This document shows, piece by piece, positions 31,430-43,743 of a DNA stretch of 64,000 bases; the first letter of the stretch is position 1, and the number at the start of each line of letters is the position of its first letter. The DNA is from Prostheceraeus crozeri (lineage: Eukaryota > Platyhelminthes > Polycladida > Euryleptidae), in the NCBI GenBank assembly GCA_907163375.1, contig CAJQUW010011639.1, positions 62,001-126,000 on the forward strand, written 5' to 3'. The notes under the pieces were generated by a model. The model did not search any database, was not told the origin of the DNA, and was given only the letters and a program-made list of their open reading frames with translations. The translations under genes and the position numbers were made by a program.

Positions 31430-32010
31430 TTTTTATACTTTACCTATCTTGCAAATAGTGATATGGTTATAACTTATTTTATGCTGTACCTATCTTGTAA
31501 ACAGTGAGATGATTCTAACATTAATTCAAACTTTACATTCATCAACTTAATTTCTAACTTTACAAACAGTCAACTTTATTTCTAACTTTACAAACAGTGA
31601 AGTGATTCTAACTTCATTTATATTTCACCTATCTTACAAACAGTGATATGGTTATAACTTATTTTATACTTTACCTATCTTGTAAACAGTGAGATGAATC
31701 TAACATTAATTCAAACTTAACATTCATCAACTTTATTTCTAACTTTACAAACAGTGAAGTGTTTCTGACTTCATTTATATTTCACCTATCTTACAAACAG
31801 CGACATGGGTATCATTTTATTTCTAACTTTACAATCATCAACTTTATTTCTAACTTTACAAACGTCAACTTTATTTCTAACTTTACAAACAGTAAAGTGA
31901 TTCTAACTTCATTTACATTTCACCTATCTTACAAACAGTGATATGGGTATAACTTTATTTCTAACTTTACAATCATCAACTTTATTTCTAACCCTACCCA
32001 TCTTACAAAA
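31430..32010. repeat. AT-rich 185-bp degenerate tandem repeat
   Basis: ATATGGTTATAACTTATTTT recurs at 31461 and 31646 (period 185), built from smaller blocks of TTTCTAACTTTACAAACAGT. It continues in degraded form to about 32010, followed at about 32180-32265 by three copies of a 30-bp block around GAAAACAAAGTCAC. Non-coding. Confidence 0.75.
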
Positions 32011-32398
32011 TGATCAAAACTTTTACTTCTATCTATTGAGTGAGAATCCCATCTTTATGTCAAAAGGAAAACGACACAGTATGAACATGATATGTTATTC
32101 ATTATCACAACCGATTTTCATAGCACTGCACATAGTTAATACTGATGGTAGCAGAAACAAAGTTTTTATGGCTCACATCACCGGAGAAAACAAAGTCACC
32201 GATATGCAGGTAGAAAACAAAGTCACTCATGTGCAGGGAGAAAACAACGTCAAGAAAAACCAGTTGATATGTAAGTCATGATATGAAGTGATCAGGAGTT
32301 GGACGCATGATCCAAGGCACTCACTCACAACATCCCATAGAAAAGGCCATGGAGTAAAAAGCAAAACATCAACCACAACAGAGAGGAAGCATTCATCA

Positions 32399-35300
32399 TC
32401 AGACATCGCCGGACGGAGGAGGACAAAGTTTCTGTTCTTTGGGTGGAGGTAGATGAGTGTCTGAATGGCCGTACGGTAATGAGTGGTGAGGACTCATCCA
32501 GCATCGCTTGTTTTCCCAAGCTGAGAGACCTCGTTTCCTAAACGTCGTTGTTCTGACTTGATGCGACTGAGATTTTAAAATGGTCATTTCTACTTTTTTA
32601 ATTTTAAGTGAATCTAAGGCATCTTGATAGTCTCTATGTGTCATTTTTCTAACGATTGACTTCGAGATGCCTTTCGCTCTTTTTATAGAAAGCTCTGAGG
32701 ATTTTAGCTTCATTGAGTACATCTTGGGGCGAAGCAAGATCATCTCCTCTATCTGTTTGCCGGCACACTCATCCTTGAAGCAGCCAAGCTTCGCTTTATT
32801 TGAGGTAGAGTAAAGCGGATGGTCAGTGGGATAGTTGGAACTATCAAACTTGGGTGCTAAATATTTTAAAATGTCTTTCTGCTTGACTTGGCTCGTGGTT
32901 GTCAAAGCTAGGAAGAAGCTGTCTGTATCACCTCCTACTAATTCTACACGTTGGAGAAGTGGACATGTCTTAAAAGTGTGGTAAAATAACTTATACATTT
33001 CTAACTTGGAGTGATCCAAGACAGCTTGACCGACATAAATGTGCTTGCAAAGTTCTACTTTAGATTTTAATATTTTAAAACCAGTGATGTCTTCGGAAAT
33101 GACATCATGGTGGCAAAACAACGGCGAGCGACATAACTTGATACTCGTTTTCGGATCAGTTACGATGCGATAGTCCATGCGCTTTCTTACATCCTCCATG
33201 GTTTTACCAAAGAGGGCATTATTCTTAAATTTAAAGAAGTCCTTTTCGAAAGGATTCTTGGATTACGCCCGTTTCTTACTATTAAATTCTATATACGGTT
33301 TTAGAAAGGGCTGCTGCCTAAACTGGATAGCGCGATGGACTTTGTCAAGTCGCATCCCCATACCTAGATAGAATTTGAGGATGGAATAGTGCACGACGTA
33401 ATGCTGCTTGTTCTATTGGGTGAGCAACAACTTCCTAGTGGCTTTATACTTTAAGTCATTTTCCGCCTCATATTTCTTATTGTGTTCTTCCATAAAGGGA
33501 GAGAACATATCTGGACTGACTATGCCAGATTCGGGTGCGAGAGGAAAATCAACGGTCCTATTCTTAATGCAGTCTGGATAGATGAGGTCGACTTCAAATA
33601 AATAACCTATGTCGGCCTCATCTCCCAGTGCCATGATGTATGCTGGATTGGAGAAGTGTTCAATGTCATGGGGCTCTACCCATTGGAAGTCAGACTGTGG
33701 CAAAGGCTTGGAGAGTGCACTCCCATACAAAATATTTTGGTCTATGTACATTAAATGCGTGGTCGATCCTATGTCTTGGGTGCTGTTGACAACATGTTTG
33801 TTAACAAATGTCAAGCCACCCCTAATACCACGTTCAAATAACATGTACATTTCTGCATCTTGCAGTAAATGAATGCTCTCTTTCGTCATCTTGAAGACTG
33901 ACTGATAGGACAGACCCGACAAACTAACAAAATGGACGGGGTCTAAGGCGTCCTGTTCTAATGTGACTTTCCTAAAAGTCTCAAACACGTCAGCCAACAG
34001 ATAGACGTCTAATTTTAAGTAGGCAAGCATGTAGTCACCAAAGCTGCGGCACCTAAATTCTAACCATGCTTGCTCTGCATGCCTATAATCATCCAGCGAA
34101 CAGTCCTCACCCGTCAAATCATTTTTAAATTTATCGATGGACGGAAGGGATGTTTCTTTCAATGTATCCATTGAACTAAAATAACTATAAGGAAACACCC
34201 CTTTCCGTTGTATCAGACTGTCACTTATGTTGGAATAGTCTTTCCTTAAATGTTGAGTGAGGGGAAGTGTTTCTAAATTATTAGCCAACGCGGCTAAGGA
34301 AGAAGACATAAACTGGAAACTGTCTAGAAACTTTATGTCATAGAAGACAGGCTTCCCCTCCTTCGTCTTATCGACTTGGACTTTAGGAGTGATGCACATA
34401 AATTTTTCCTTACTTTGTGCAATCACTTTGGATGACCAGGATTTCATTTTACCGAATCCATGGCGAATGATGATGTGAGCATCATAACATTTGAAGTTAT
34501 GGAAGATGACGGGGAGCGTTCGCCGTTTGAGCCTAAGTCTCATATTGCATTTACTGCTTAAGGCAGACCTACATTAACCACTGAGATGGCAATGGTCCCT
34601 CACTTTCTTATGTTGCTGATCATCAAAGGATGAACAGCAGCGGGGACATTCCGTGGTCCTATCAAAACTTGATTTTATCGGCTTCTGTGAAGCACATGGG
34701 TTTCCTAGTTAGCTCCGTTTCATAGCGTTGATGGAAACGGGCTTTCCTATCTAAAATGTTGAGGAAGTTTTCAACACACTCCTCGCCTTGCCACACATGC
34801 ATCTTATTTTGATTCCTATAATATGGATGCCAAACTTCATAGCAGGCAATGGCTGCTGGCTCATGACTTATATCTTCTTGTTTAATATAACATTCAATGT
34901 CTGCATAGATGGTACATATGGGACTGAGCTCATTGCCGTTTTCTTCATACCTATAAAATTTATCTTTGGGCATGACTTCCATCTGAAGTTTACCCCGAGA
35001 GCACCAGTCATAATGCTGTTCAAAATATGGTTTTGATGTGAAGCGTCGTGTGCAGCGATCACAGTAGTAGAAATTGTTCCTATATGCAGTTTGATGATGG
35101 TATAACTTTGAAATTTTAGGAATGCCACAATAATGCCATTCTGGGTGGTTGTCGCTATAGACTAGGAGAAGATTGACAACCCGGTCGAAGTTACTTTGGC
35201 GATTATTATACCTAACACCCTTCAGACCTTCTTCCCAGAGATGGATGACAATCTTAATATCATTCAATTTTTCAAATTGGGCGATGCCTTTAAAGTCTAA

Positions 35301-36320
35301 TGTATTGACATCTAACCCATTAAACCTAAGCTCAACCTCCCATTCACGATACTTGGTGATTCGTTCACGATTTATACCTATGTCATTATAGTGAAGAATG
35401 GAGAGGACGGCATACTTGAAACACTGGGACTGACACTCTACATTGATGACAGCCTTTTTGTCAGCCAGTGCTTCGGGGAGAGTGAAACAACCACTCCCTT
35501 GTAAATTTTCTAAAAGATTAATTTTGATGTCTACCTTCTCTATCCCATCAAAGACCAGACCGCTGTCTCTTTCATTAAATTTATTTAAGTTGCTGACGAG
35601 ATAGGTCGCATGTCTCTCTACCCACTCGTTTACATCACCTATGAGATCAGCAGCACAGGAGGCTATCCTAATGGTCACAGTGGACTCTACTTCTCCCGTG
35701 CTACTGTCTACCTTATTGAAACGAGCAGTGAGATAGAACATGCCCTTAAGTAAAAATCTATCTAATCTCGCCAACATTTGATGAATTAAGCCTATATGAT
35801 TCATCAAGAAAGGATGAATGTCCTGCACAGCTTCAGAGCTTTCTAACTGATAATCGCGAACGAGCCTCTCAAAGGAAAACTTGCTCAGCCTTAGAGTGAC
35901 GTTGTTGTCAGTGTAAAGCTCAGTGGGATGAGTGTGACAGAGTGTGTGCGAAGAAAGACCAAACTCTGTAGGAAAGGTCTTCTGACACAAAGAACAGGAA
36001 AAGCCGACGTGCGATGAAGGATGTATCCTACCTGTTGTTGTCGGTGGTTGCCTCTCACTGTCGCAGGAACCGCCTTCGATGTAGACTTGCAAGTTGGTGA
36101 TTTTGTAGAACGTGCGTCCACAACCTTCACACTTGGGCCGTTGAGGGATCGGTCGGCGTTTTCTTCCCCTGCAGGCATGGCCAGCGGTGTGACGCCTCAA
36201 ACTGTAGCCTGAGGCGAAGACCCTGTCACACCGCTGGCATTGAAAGTCCTCCTTTTCGACTTCCATCTCCCTCTCCTCTCCGACGATCTCCAACTCCTCC
36301 TGCTCCAACAATCTCTCCAC
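32399..36320 (-). pseudogene. POLB: Polinton polymerase B fossil
   Basis: A clear relative of the polymerase at 5178-9164, colinear along its whole length. Three zinc-finger-like motifs at the N-terminus (CQRCDRVF, CEGCGRTF, CSLCQKTF), the CFKYAVLSILHY domain, exonuclease motif I (YADIECY), motif II (HNFKCYD), motif III (YLKLDVYLLADV), polymerase motif A (YIDQNILYG) and motif C (GGDTDSFFL) can all be read. The gene is broken, with about two or three breaks, so it is not expected to make a working enzyme. Splice-like signals upstream (see 36430-37300) suggest the ancestral gene had 5' exons, as in Polinton-1. Confidence 0.9.
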
Positions 36321-36429
36321 CGACTTGATGGAGAGGAGAGGGAGGTCGGCGTTGCAGGTGGTGGTGGCGATGCAGTGATGATGATGGCACGGGAGGGAAC
36401 GTCACCGTCCAGGAGCTAGGCCGCCAAAT

Positions 36430-37300
36430 CTGTTGACAAAAAGAGAAAAGTGATTAGTAACATTATCGACATTTCAAGTTTGAAGTCTTAGCCCCCCATT
36501 TCCCAATCGCGGTTACTTACCATCAAAGGACTGTAACTCCGGCAGCAAGGATGGACGCGGAGGAGGCAGGAGAGGGACACGAGCCGAGGGTAGAAGGGTC
36601 CTGGGCTTCGGTGTCGGAGGGACGTGATGGCGAGGAGCAGGGACTGGCGCAGGGACGGGCACAGGTACCGGAGCTGGTGGCGGTGGAGGTGGGGCGATAA
36701 CGATGCCCGAGAAAAGGGTCGCACCTTGGGTGGAGGTAGATGAGCGGGAAGGTAGGGCCGGAAATTCATCGTGGTATTTCCGCCTCGCGGCTTCCTCCCA
36801 CTTCTTCTTCTTCACCATATCTGTAGAGAGGAAAGAGAGATTAGATTAGAGGTTGCGGAGATAATAATGATAGAGAGTAAGCTATACGGATACAGAAGTG
36901 CTAAAACATGACATTCCAATTCTCATAGGTGAGGATACTTACACTTGCCAAGCCGCTCGTAAGCTTGCCCGATTGCTCCTTGGGGGAAGGGTTCCCCGTT
37001 ACGAATACATTCATGCACTGAAAAAGAATGACAGCAAAGATGAGCAGAGGTAAAATTTGAATTCGGTTTAGACATAAACAAAATAAGGGAGGGGCTCTTG
37101 ATTTTAATGAGGATGTCTACTCTAATGATGTTAGTAATAGAGTCAACCTTGATAGAAATACTTACATTGGTCGATGGTGGCTTTCTCCATCTCAGCAGCA
37201 ATGCGATAATTTTCAATTTTTACGAATTCCAGTTTGTTCGATTTCAGACAGCAGATTATGTTAGTAGATTTCAATCACTGAAAAGGAAAGATGAAAATCG
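36430..37300 (-). other. Exon-like segments with splice signals upstream of the POLB fossil
   Basis: On the minus strand an open segment from 36818 (starting MVKKKKWEEAARR, then Pro/Ala-rich) is followed by a GTAAGT donor (intron start at 36520) and by a strong acceptor, CTTTTTGTCAACAG, ending at 36430: a 91-bp intron-like interval. Two further short open pieces upstream (about 36940-37018, with NGEPFPQGAIGQAYERLG; about 37170-37255) also end in GTAAGTA and begin after pyrimidine-CAG. This looks like a multi-exon leader, either the 5' part of the polymerase gene or a separate spliced gene. No family recognised. Confidence 0.45.
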
Positions 37301-37457
37301 CTTCATTTGCCTAGTCAACGTTTGGGAACAATCATTGAAGTGACATCTAATGAGTTAGATCTCACTCTACTCCATATCATAAAGACTAACCTTTGTCGAA
37401 TGGCTGAAGTACTCTGACCTGGCGAGAGAAAGCATCACGTTGAGTATGAAGTCGAAC

Positions 37458-37572
37458 GCCCAACATGAGCAACGGCTCAGAGGTTTCGGTCTAACAAACG
37501 ACGAACAACCCGTGCAACACAATCCCTCTACGGCAGTACCCGACGTCCCGAAGGAACGCTCGAGCAAACGAG
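37458..37572. repeat. Internal diverged copy of a terminal-repeat segment
   Basis: GAACGCCCAACATGAG, GGTTTCGGTCTAA and CGTCCCGAAGGAACG here match the same ordered words in the right inverted repeat at about 39880-39985. A third related block is seen at about 27215-27290 and 39600-39660. Terminal sequence has therefore been copied inwards. Confidence 0.6.
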
Positions 37573-37985
37573 GTATTACAGCGATGATATGTTTTATGAG
37601 CAGAAGATGTGATAGCAAGAGACTATTCAAGTTGATAGCAAGTCAAAACAACCTGGTAGCAGGAGCTCACCGACACTCACCTTGTGAAAGATAAATGTGA
37701 AGAGCAGAGCTGGTGCACTGCCTTTTATAAGGTTTTCCTAAGCGGTGAATGGATCAGACCTCTCGTCCAATCACAGACGAGCTAGAGTTCCCGATGTGCG
37801 CACGCACATTTGTAACGCGTTATTGAAATCGTGTTAGGCAAAAATGTTGTTTAGCAATAGACTCAAGAATGGCACTTGAATTTAACACATTAAAACATGA
37901 TAATTGCTCGATTCGTTTTCATCAAGAGAGCTTCGGAGGCTGAATACAAGATTACATCCTTGAGTTTCAAAGGGAGGAGACAGAA

Positions 37986-38321
37986 GTGGAAGCATGTTTA
38001 GACTACACACGAAAAATATTAACGGAGTTGATATCTTATTTCAAAGACAGTCTCATCAAGGCTCATTTAATTGCACATGTCAATTACATTCATTTTCCAC
38101 AAGGTGAAGTTGCGGAAAGTGTTGATTTTCAATTTCGTTCCTATGGACAAGAATATGTTACTGATGCTTCTGAGTTTTATACACGACATCTGCGGAAGAT
38201 TATTTCTCGGATGGACAACTTTCAAGGTTACGGCGATCATTTGCTTCTGAATAAAATAAAGCAGATTGTCATTGCTATTAGTAAAGTGGGTTTCAATGAT
38301 GTTAAATCAAAGACCAAATAA
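37986..38321 (+). CDS. Unrecognised Polinton protein, paralogue B
   Basis: At least 111 residues, open further upstream to about 37940 without a convincing ATG, so the start is unresolved and may be spliced. LIAHVNYIHF, VDFQFRSYGQEYVTDASEF and LLLNKIKQIVIAI align with paralogue A (28741-29163), giving one copy at each end of the unique region. No motif is recognised. The stop TAA (38319-38321) lies within AATAAA (38317-38322), and the right inverted repeat begins only about 10 bp later. Confidence 0.45.
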   Translation: MEACLDYTRKILTELISYFKDSLIKAHLIAHVNYIHFPQGEVAESVDFQFRSYGQEYVTDASEFYTRHLRKIISRMDNFQGYGDHLLLNKIKQIVIAISKVGFNDVKSKTK

Positions 38322-38330
38322 AGTATTTTT

Positions 38331-41300
38331 TCATGACACTTGTGTTGTGCTAAACTTTCTAGTGCTGTGGTGAACACTGTTTTCATATAACATTCTAAAC
38401 TCTCATTGCAGTAGAAAACTGCTTTTAGTAAACCTGATGAAGCCAATCTAACAGTCATGAAGTTTGAATTTTCTAATAGGGAACATTTGCCAACTGTCTC
38501 CAATAAAACTTTCTAACACTGAAAGTAAGTTACAAGACAATCTACACTGTGCGGTAAAACCTTTTTGATAAAACTTTCTGGTGCTGTGAAAGTAAGTTAC
38601 AAGACAATCTACACTGTGCAGTAAAACCTTATAAACCTTTCCAGTGCTGTGGCGAGTTCGGTCAGTCATACAATGTCAATGATCAAACTTTACTTTTACA
38701 AACGTGTGTCGTAGTAAAGTTATTTGACTACACTAACGCTCAAATTTTATGACACTTGTGTTTCATAAAACGTCAATGATCAAATTTTTCTAACTATGCA
38801 TCAACCTGTGTTACAATAAAACTTTTGTACAACATGATAAAGTTTCTGACTAGACTTATGAATAAACATTATGATCAAACTTTCTAACTATACATCAACC
38901 TGTGTTACAGTAAAGATATTTGACTATACTAAACTTTGCTTTTGCAAACCATGATACACTTTCTGATTAGACTTACGAATACAACTTCAATGATCAAACC
39001 TTCTAACTATACATCAACCTGTGTTGCAATAAAACCTTTGTACAACATGATAAAGTTTCTGACTAGACTTATGAATGAACGTCATGATCAAACTTTCTAA
39101 CTATACATCAACCTGTGTAGCAGTAAAAATATTTGACTATACTAAATTTTGCTTTTACAAACCATGATATACTTTCTGATGACACTCACGAATACAACTT
39201 CGATGATCAGACTTTCTAACTATACATCAACCTATGTAGCAGTAAAACCTTTGTACAACATGATAAAGTTTCTGACGACACTGACAAGAGCTTGTTCACT
39301 AGAGAAGAGAGAAGTCTGTGATGTGTTGCGTGTGGCGCATGAATGTCCTCCCTTCATTCCAGTCATCATTTCGTCTCCGTGATAGAGACAAGCAGAACTG
39401 ATGGTTCATTCTCGCATGGTTGGCCAACTGTCGGGAGACAAGTGCAATTGAGATTTTATGAGGTAATCTGTGGCAGATAGCTAAATGTCGCCCTGGCGGT
39501 CAGAGTACAACGTTGAGACGAAAGGCAACCACTTGGAAACATGACGCAGAGAGGTTTCACAAGGATTACCATTACCCACGTCCCGTGCAGTACTCATCGC
39601 TACGGACTTCACCGCTGTCTCGAAAGAACGCCCACCCACAGGAAGTATCACACCGAAAATCTCCGTGACTTGCACCGTCCATGACTTGATCGCCAGACAT
39701 GAAAAACGATGGAGTTGGTAAGAGGTTGGCAGACTTTGATCAGCTTGATAGCAAGCCGTAGAGAGCTTGATTCACCAGCGTTTTGCAATGGAGATGTTTA
39801 GAGGCCACCCATGACAAGATAGCTAAGACTCAACCGATTGGCATTCAATGTGCTACGTTGAGAACTGTGTCAAATGCCCAACATGAGACATGAGTTGCCC
39901 CAGCGGTTTCGGTCTAAACTATGACACACTCCCTTGCCACACTTATCACTACGGCATCGTCCGCCGTCCCGAAGGAACACCCTGTCAGTGGAATATTACA
40001 GCAAAACTCTCCGTGTCTTGCTCGCTTTCAGTGAAAAGCTGCCTATACCATGAGAAGACTGGCTCAGACATCATTAAAAATCCTTTCATTGATTTCAGCA
40101 GGGTCGAACACCCCAGAAAACCTCCAAAACTAGTGAATTTAAATTTTTCAACTTCTTAGCACTACTTATGAAATTTAATAAGTAGTTTATCACTTAGGGC
40201 AGGTCAATAGCGACCGAACCTTTTTTGAATCAAGTCAAACGGTCTTGTAGAAGCAAAGTTACAAGCCTTTATAGTTTTGGAGTCTTTTATGGCCTGGAGA
40301 CGAAGGCCATCTCCTGGCGAACCTCTAAGTCTGATGCCTTAGCTGACTTCAGCAATGAAATTTTCTAAGTCGGTTTCTTACAGAAACCCGGTTTCTCAGA
40401 TTTCCAATGCTATCATCGGAGCTCCAGAGTTCACCTACCCCAACCCAGTCGGGAGGAGAACTGATTTCCACAAGCCGAGTTTCCACTTACATAGTGTGTG
40501 GCGATCAGCTGATGACGTAATACCCATCATCCAAACACTAAAACCCCATCTATCTCCGGTTCTAGTTCTCCGATTGAGCTGGAAATACGCCATTTCCATG
40601 TAGAATTTGACGCTGAATCCGAATCTTCCCTCCATTTTCCCAGTTGATGCTTCGTTTTGGCTCTACAGCCCACAGCCATCGCAAAATTCTAACAGTCGTT
40701 TTTCGGAAAAAATGATGAAAAATTTTTCCTCTCCGATGGCTTTCAAATTTAGCATGCCGAAGCAGAATTTGACGCTGATTCCAAATCCGGTCTCTGTTTT
40801 TCTGTCCGAGGCTTGCTTCACCCGCTAGAGCGATTTTCATAAACATTCTAACTCTGTCGTTTTTCACCAAGGTCCAAAATTTTCAATAACATCTCACCTC
40901 AAAACGAAGGCAGATACGAACAAGCCATGTTGTCCACTGAATTTGTCTCACTCCCAGCTTTCAAACGAGCTATTGCACGACTTTCTACGATGTCTACAAC
41001 CAAAGTTGGAAGTTTGGCAGGAGGAGGGGGGACGTCTTCAAAACTTTTTCTCTCCGATTGAGCTGAAAACAACCTTCCTAACCCTAAATTTCACGTAGAG
41101 TCCGAATCTGGCTTCCGTTTTCCCATCCGAGGTCTCCTTCTTCCCGAAAAATGACTTTTCTCATCCCAACACCTCCAACACCTGCCTTTTCCAACTCTGA
41201 TGGTTTCCTGCCATTTTCCTCCCTAAACCCAAGAAAATTAGTCCAAACTGAGCTTACCACTGCATTTTTCTCACTCTTAGCTTTCAAATGAGCTATTGCA

Positions 41301-41745
41301 CGACTTTCTACCATCTCTAACACCAAAGTTGGAAGTTTTTGCAGGAGGGGGGGGACGTCCTCGAAATTTTTTCTCTCCGATTGAGCTGGAAATCACACCA
41401 CAGATGTAGAATTTCACGTAAAGTCCGAATCTGGCCTCCGTTTTTCCATCCAAGCACTCCTTCATGCCGAAACATGGACTTTCTCATCCCAAAACCTCCA
41501 AAACCTACCCTTTCCTCACTCTATCCCTCCGACATTCCTATCACCTTCCTTCCCAACCCTTACCCGAACACTCCTTCCTTCCTTCCAGAGGGGGGGGGAG
41601 GGACCCGTTTCTTCCTCTCGGACCCATTCCTCCCAGCACATCCTTGGCCATGTCCCTCACCTTCCTTCCAAAGGGGGGGGGCAGAGTCAGCATGATGACT
41701 CAGCATTTCACATTTTGCGCTTGCGTCTGGGATGGGGTTACTACT
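38331..41745 (-). repeat. Polinton-2 right terminal inverted repeat (about 3.41 kb)
   Basis: Reverse complement of 25135-28495. It ends in GGATGGGGTTACTACT followed by the GGTGTA duplication. Poly-G runs lie near 41350, 41590 and 41675. The segment around 39300-39352 (GTGTTGCGTGTGGCGCATGA) also matches Polinton-1 at about 10560-10610. Confidence 0.95.
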
Positions 41746-41751
41746 GGTGTA
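41746..41751. other. Right 6-bp target duplication of Polinton-2
   Basis: GGTGTA immediately after the terminal TTACTACT, identical to 25129-25134. Confidence 0.9.
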
Positions 41752-41939
41752 ATTAGATCAAACGCCCGGCCCTCTCCAAGGCTGGTGAATACGGAAACAG
41801 GATTAAATGATTCCCATATTTTTCAAAATTGTTCTACATGTAATCTACAAAAACTATGAATCATTTTTTTATTTATTTTGGGAGGCAGCGATCTGTGATT
41901 TATTCATCTTAAGTAGCAATTGAAAAAATCAATCATCAT

Positions 41940-42839
41940 GCAGTGCCCAATAAGAAATATTTGCGGTCAAAATGACCACACCTTGGCATTTGTGGGGTTT
42001 GTGCTGTGTGCAGTGATTTATGAAATGGTCTACATGTAATTAGTCAAATTAGAAACCAAACAATCAGTTACAGACAAAATTGAAAGAGCTGTATATCATT
42101 ATCGGTATAAATCATGTAAAGGCTGTTAGAGGCACGTCCCCCCATTGGTATTAACATTGCATCATTCAAAGGCGTTACACGTGACAGAGAAATTATCAGA
42201 TTCAACACTTTGATGCGTATATGGTCAAATGGGCATAGCCGAAGCAGCCCTTAACGCCTTGATTGGTTAATTGTCACATCTGCGACACGTTCACACTTCT
42301 GATGATGCACATGTTCCACAGACAGTTTTCTTTGTGTGAGAAATGGCTGATTGGACGACGGTTGATTGGACAAAGTTCTTCACTCAGGCTTTGCAAATAG
42401 GTTCGGCGACTGATATTACTGCCATTAATAAGTCTAAAAATGATCTATGCATTTATTGCTGACAAATATAGTATCTTCTCGTAATAATTTGCAACTTTAA
42501 AGACATGCAGGCCTATGCGTGTATGTCACAAATTTTATGGATTTCAAATTGTATAGGCGAAATATCAAGATAATTTAATATAGGTCATGATATATTTCTT
42601 GGTGATGCATGCTGCATTTAACATATTTTCGGTCAAAATGACCGCACGCGCATTATCTCCTTGCTGTGCGAAATTTATAAACCATTGAATTTACATGAAT
42701 GATCGCTGTGGTGTAAACTAGGTAAAAAAATTGACTAAAGTCAGAAAATACTAGGTTGATTTAATTGTTTATCTAATCGTGAGAGAAAATCTATTTGAAT
42801 CTTGAGGTCATTTTAACCGTTTGGGCATTCTAGTGTTAA
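41940..42839. mobile_element. Probable piggyBac-like non-autonomous remnant
   Basis: The right edge reads AACCGTTTGGGCATTCTAGTG followed by TTAA (42836-42839), the usual form of a piggyBac end and its TTAA target. Two copies of the palindrome CGGTCAAAATGACC lie at 41966-41979 and 42627-42640, a phrase I associate with piggyBac ends. No transposase or clean left end is visible, so the element is degraded or nested. Confidence 0.35.
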
Positions 42840-43741
42840 CCTGCTTGACATAGTAAATTGCAATCATTAGACCTGAAGGATAAAGAGTCAAAATCTGCTA
42901 TACTTTCAAAAATCTACCGGTAAACATCGGACAAAGTTGATAATTTAAGAATATGAATCGCTATTTGCAGTGTTGCTTTTCAACATTTGAAGGTTCATTA
43001 GAGTTGATTGGAACATCACTTCAGAAGTTAAGGAAGGCAGGAGGGGTAGGAATCAGCCCCCACCGCCAAACGGATGCGCTTCAGATGGACATGAGATTAA
43101 GTGCGGCGTGAAGCTATCAATATTATTTTGATTCAAACTCAGTTTGCGAATTCTTCGAAATGTCATCCTTTCTATTAGTTCATAAAAACAAATATGATAC
43201 AGGTATATGACAGTTATCCAAAGACTCGTTCACCGTTTCTGAGGAGAAACTTCAAACTTATCAATGAAATTTATTTGTTGAAGTCATTTGCTCTCTACCA
43301 ATTTCCGTTTCAATCATGTTGTCATAGTCTAGAATTAGATAGAAATACATAAACAGAAAGCAGAGAATTATTCATTTTCTAAACATACGCAATATAAAAA
43401 TTTGATGAATCTCGAAAATTTGTGAAAATCTTATGTATTGAATTCAGTGTGATTTAGGAGGATGATCGTGCTCGAGTACAAGTCTGTTGAATGAGAACTA
43501 CTTGCAACATGATATTTTTCATGAGTGATGTTCTCACAAACGCCAGGTACGGAATGAAAAGAAAATGTCGTCTATATGCTATACCATCTAATATTAGACA
43601 AAATACACGAAGTCACATGTCAAAATTTAACCCTAATTCATCGGAGGGGGGTTGAGATCCTCTATCTTTTTTGATATTAGATACGATTCTAATTATTTGT
43701 GACTTTTCGTTTTGCTGCTATCTAATCAGCGACCCTAAGTC
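42840..43741. other. Host intergenic DNA, nothing recognised
   Basis: AT-rich sequence with no open frame, RNA or repeat I can support. Confidence 0.5.
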
Positions 43742-43743
43742 TA

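Larger units (their letters stand above)
25135..41745. mobile_element. Polinton-2, complete ends, reduced gene set
   Basis: A 16.6-kb Polinton bounded by GGTGTA duplications at 25129-25134 and 41746-41751, tips AGTAGTAACCCCATCC and its complement, and inverted repeats of about 3.4 kb. Its 9.8-kb centre holds two paralogous small genes, unrecognised coding-like sequence, PC4-like and TBP-like relics, AT-rich repeats, a polymerase B fossil and upstream exon-like segments. I see no integrase, packaging ATPase, protease or capsid gene, so it probably depended on relatives for movement. It is broken overall, with several breaks in its genes, yet long parts of the two arms are virtually identical, suggesting a fairly recent insertion or gene conversion. 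Relative to its polymerase, the PC4/TBP cassette is inverted compared with Polinton-1. Confidence 0.93.

Noticed and set aside
31759-32281. Open frames in the AT-rich repeat of Polinton-2
   Set aside because: They follow the repeat period and have no recognisable protein features.
42343-42462. 40-codon frame starting MADWTTVDWTKFF
   Set aside because: Too short, with no domain, no convincing splice site and no second copy; it lies in probable transposon debris.
41966-42640. Genuine hormone response elements
   Set aside because: The two palindromes share flanking similarity and a nearby TTAA-type end, so a transposon origin explains them better.
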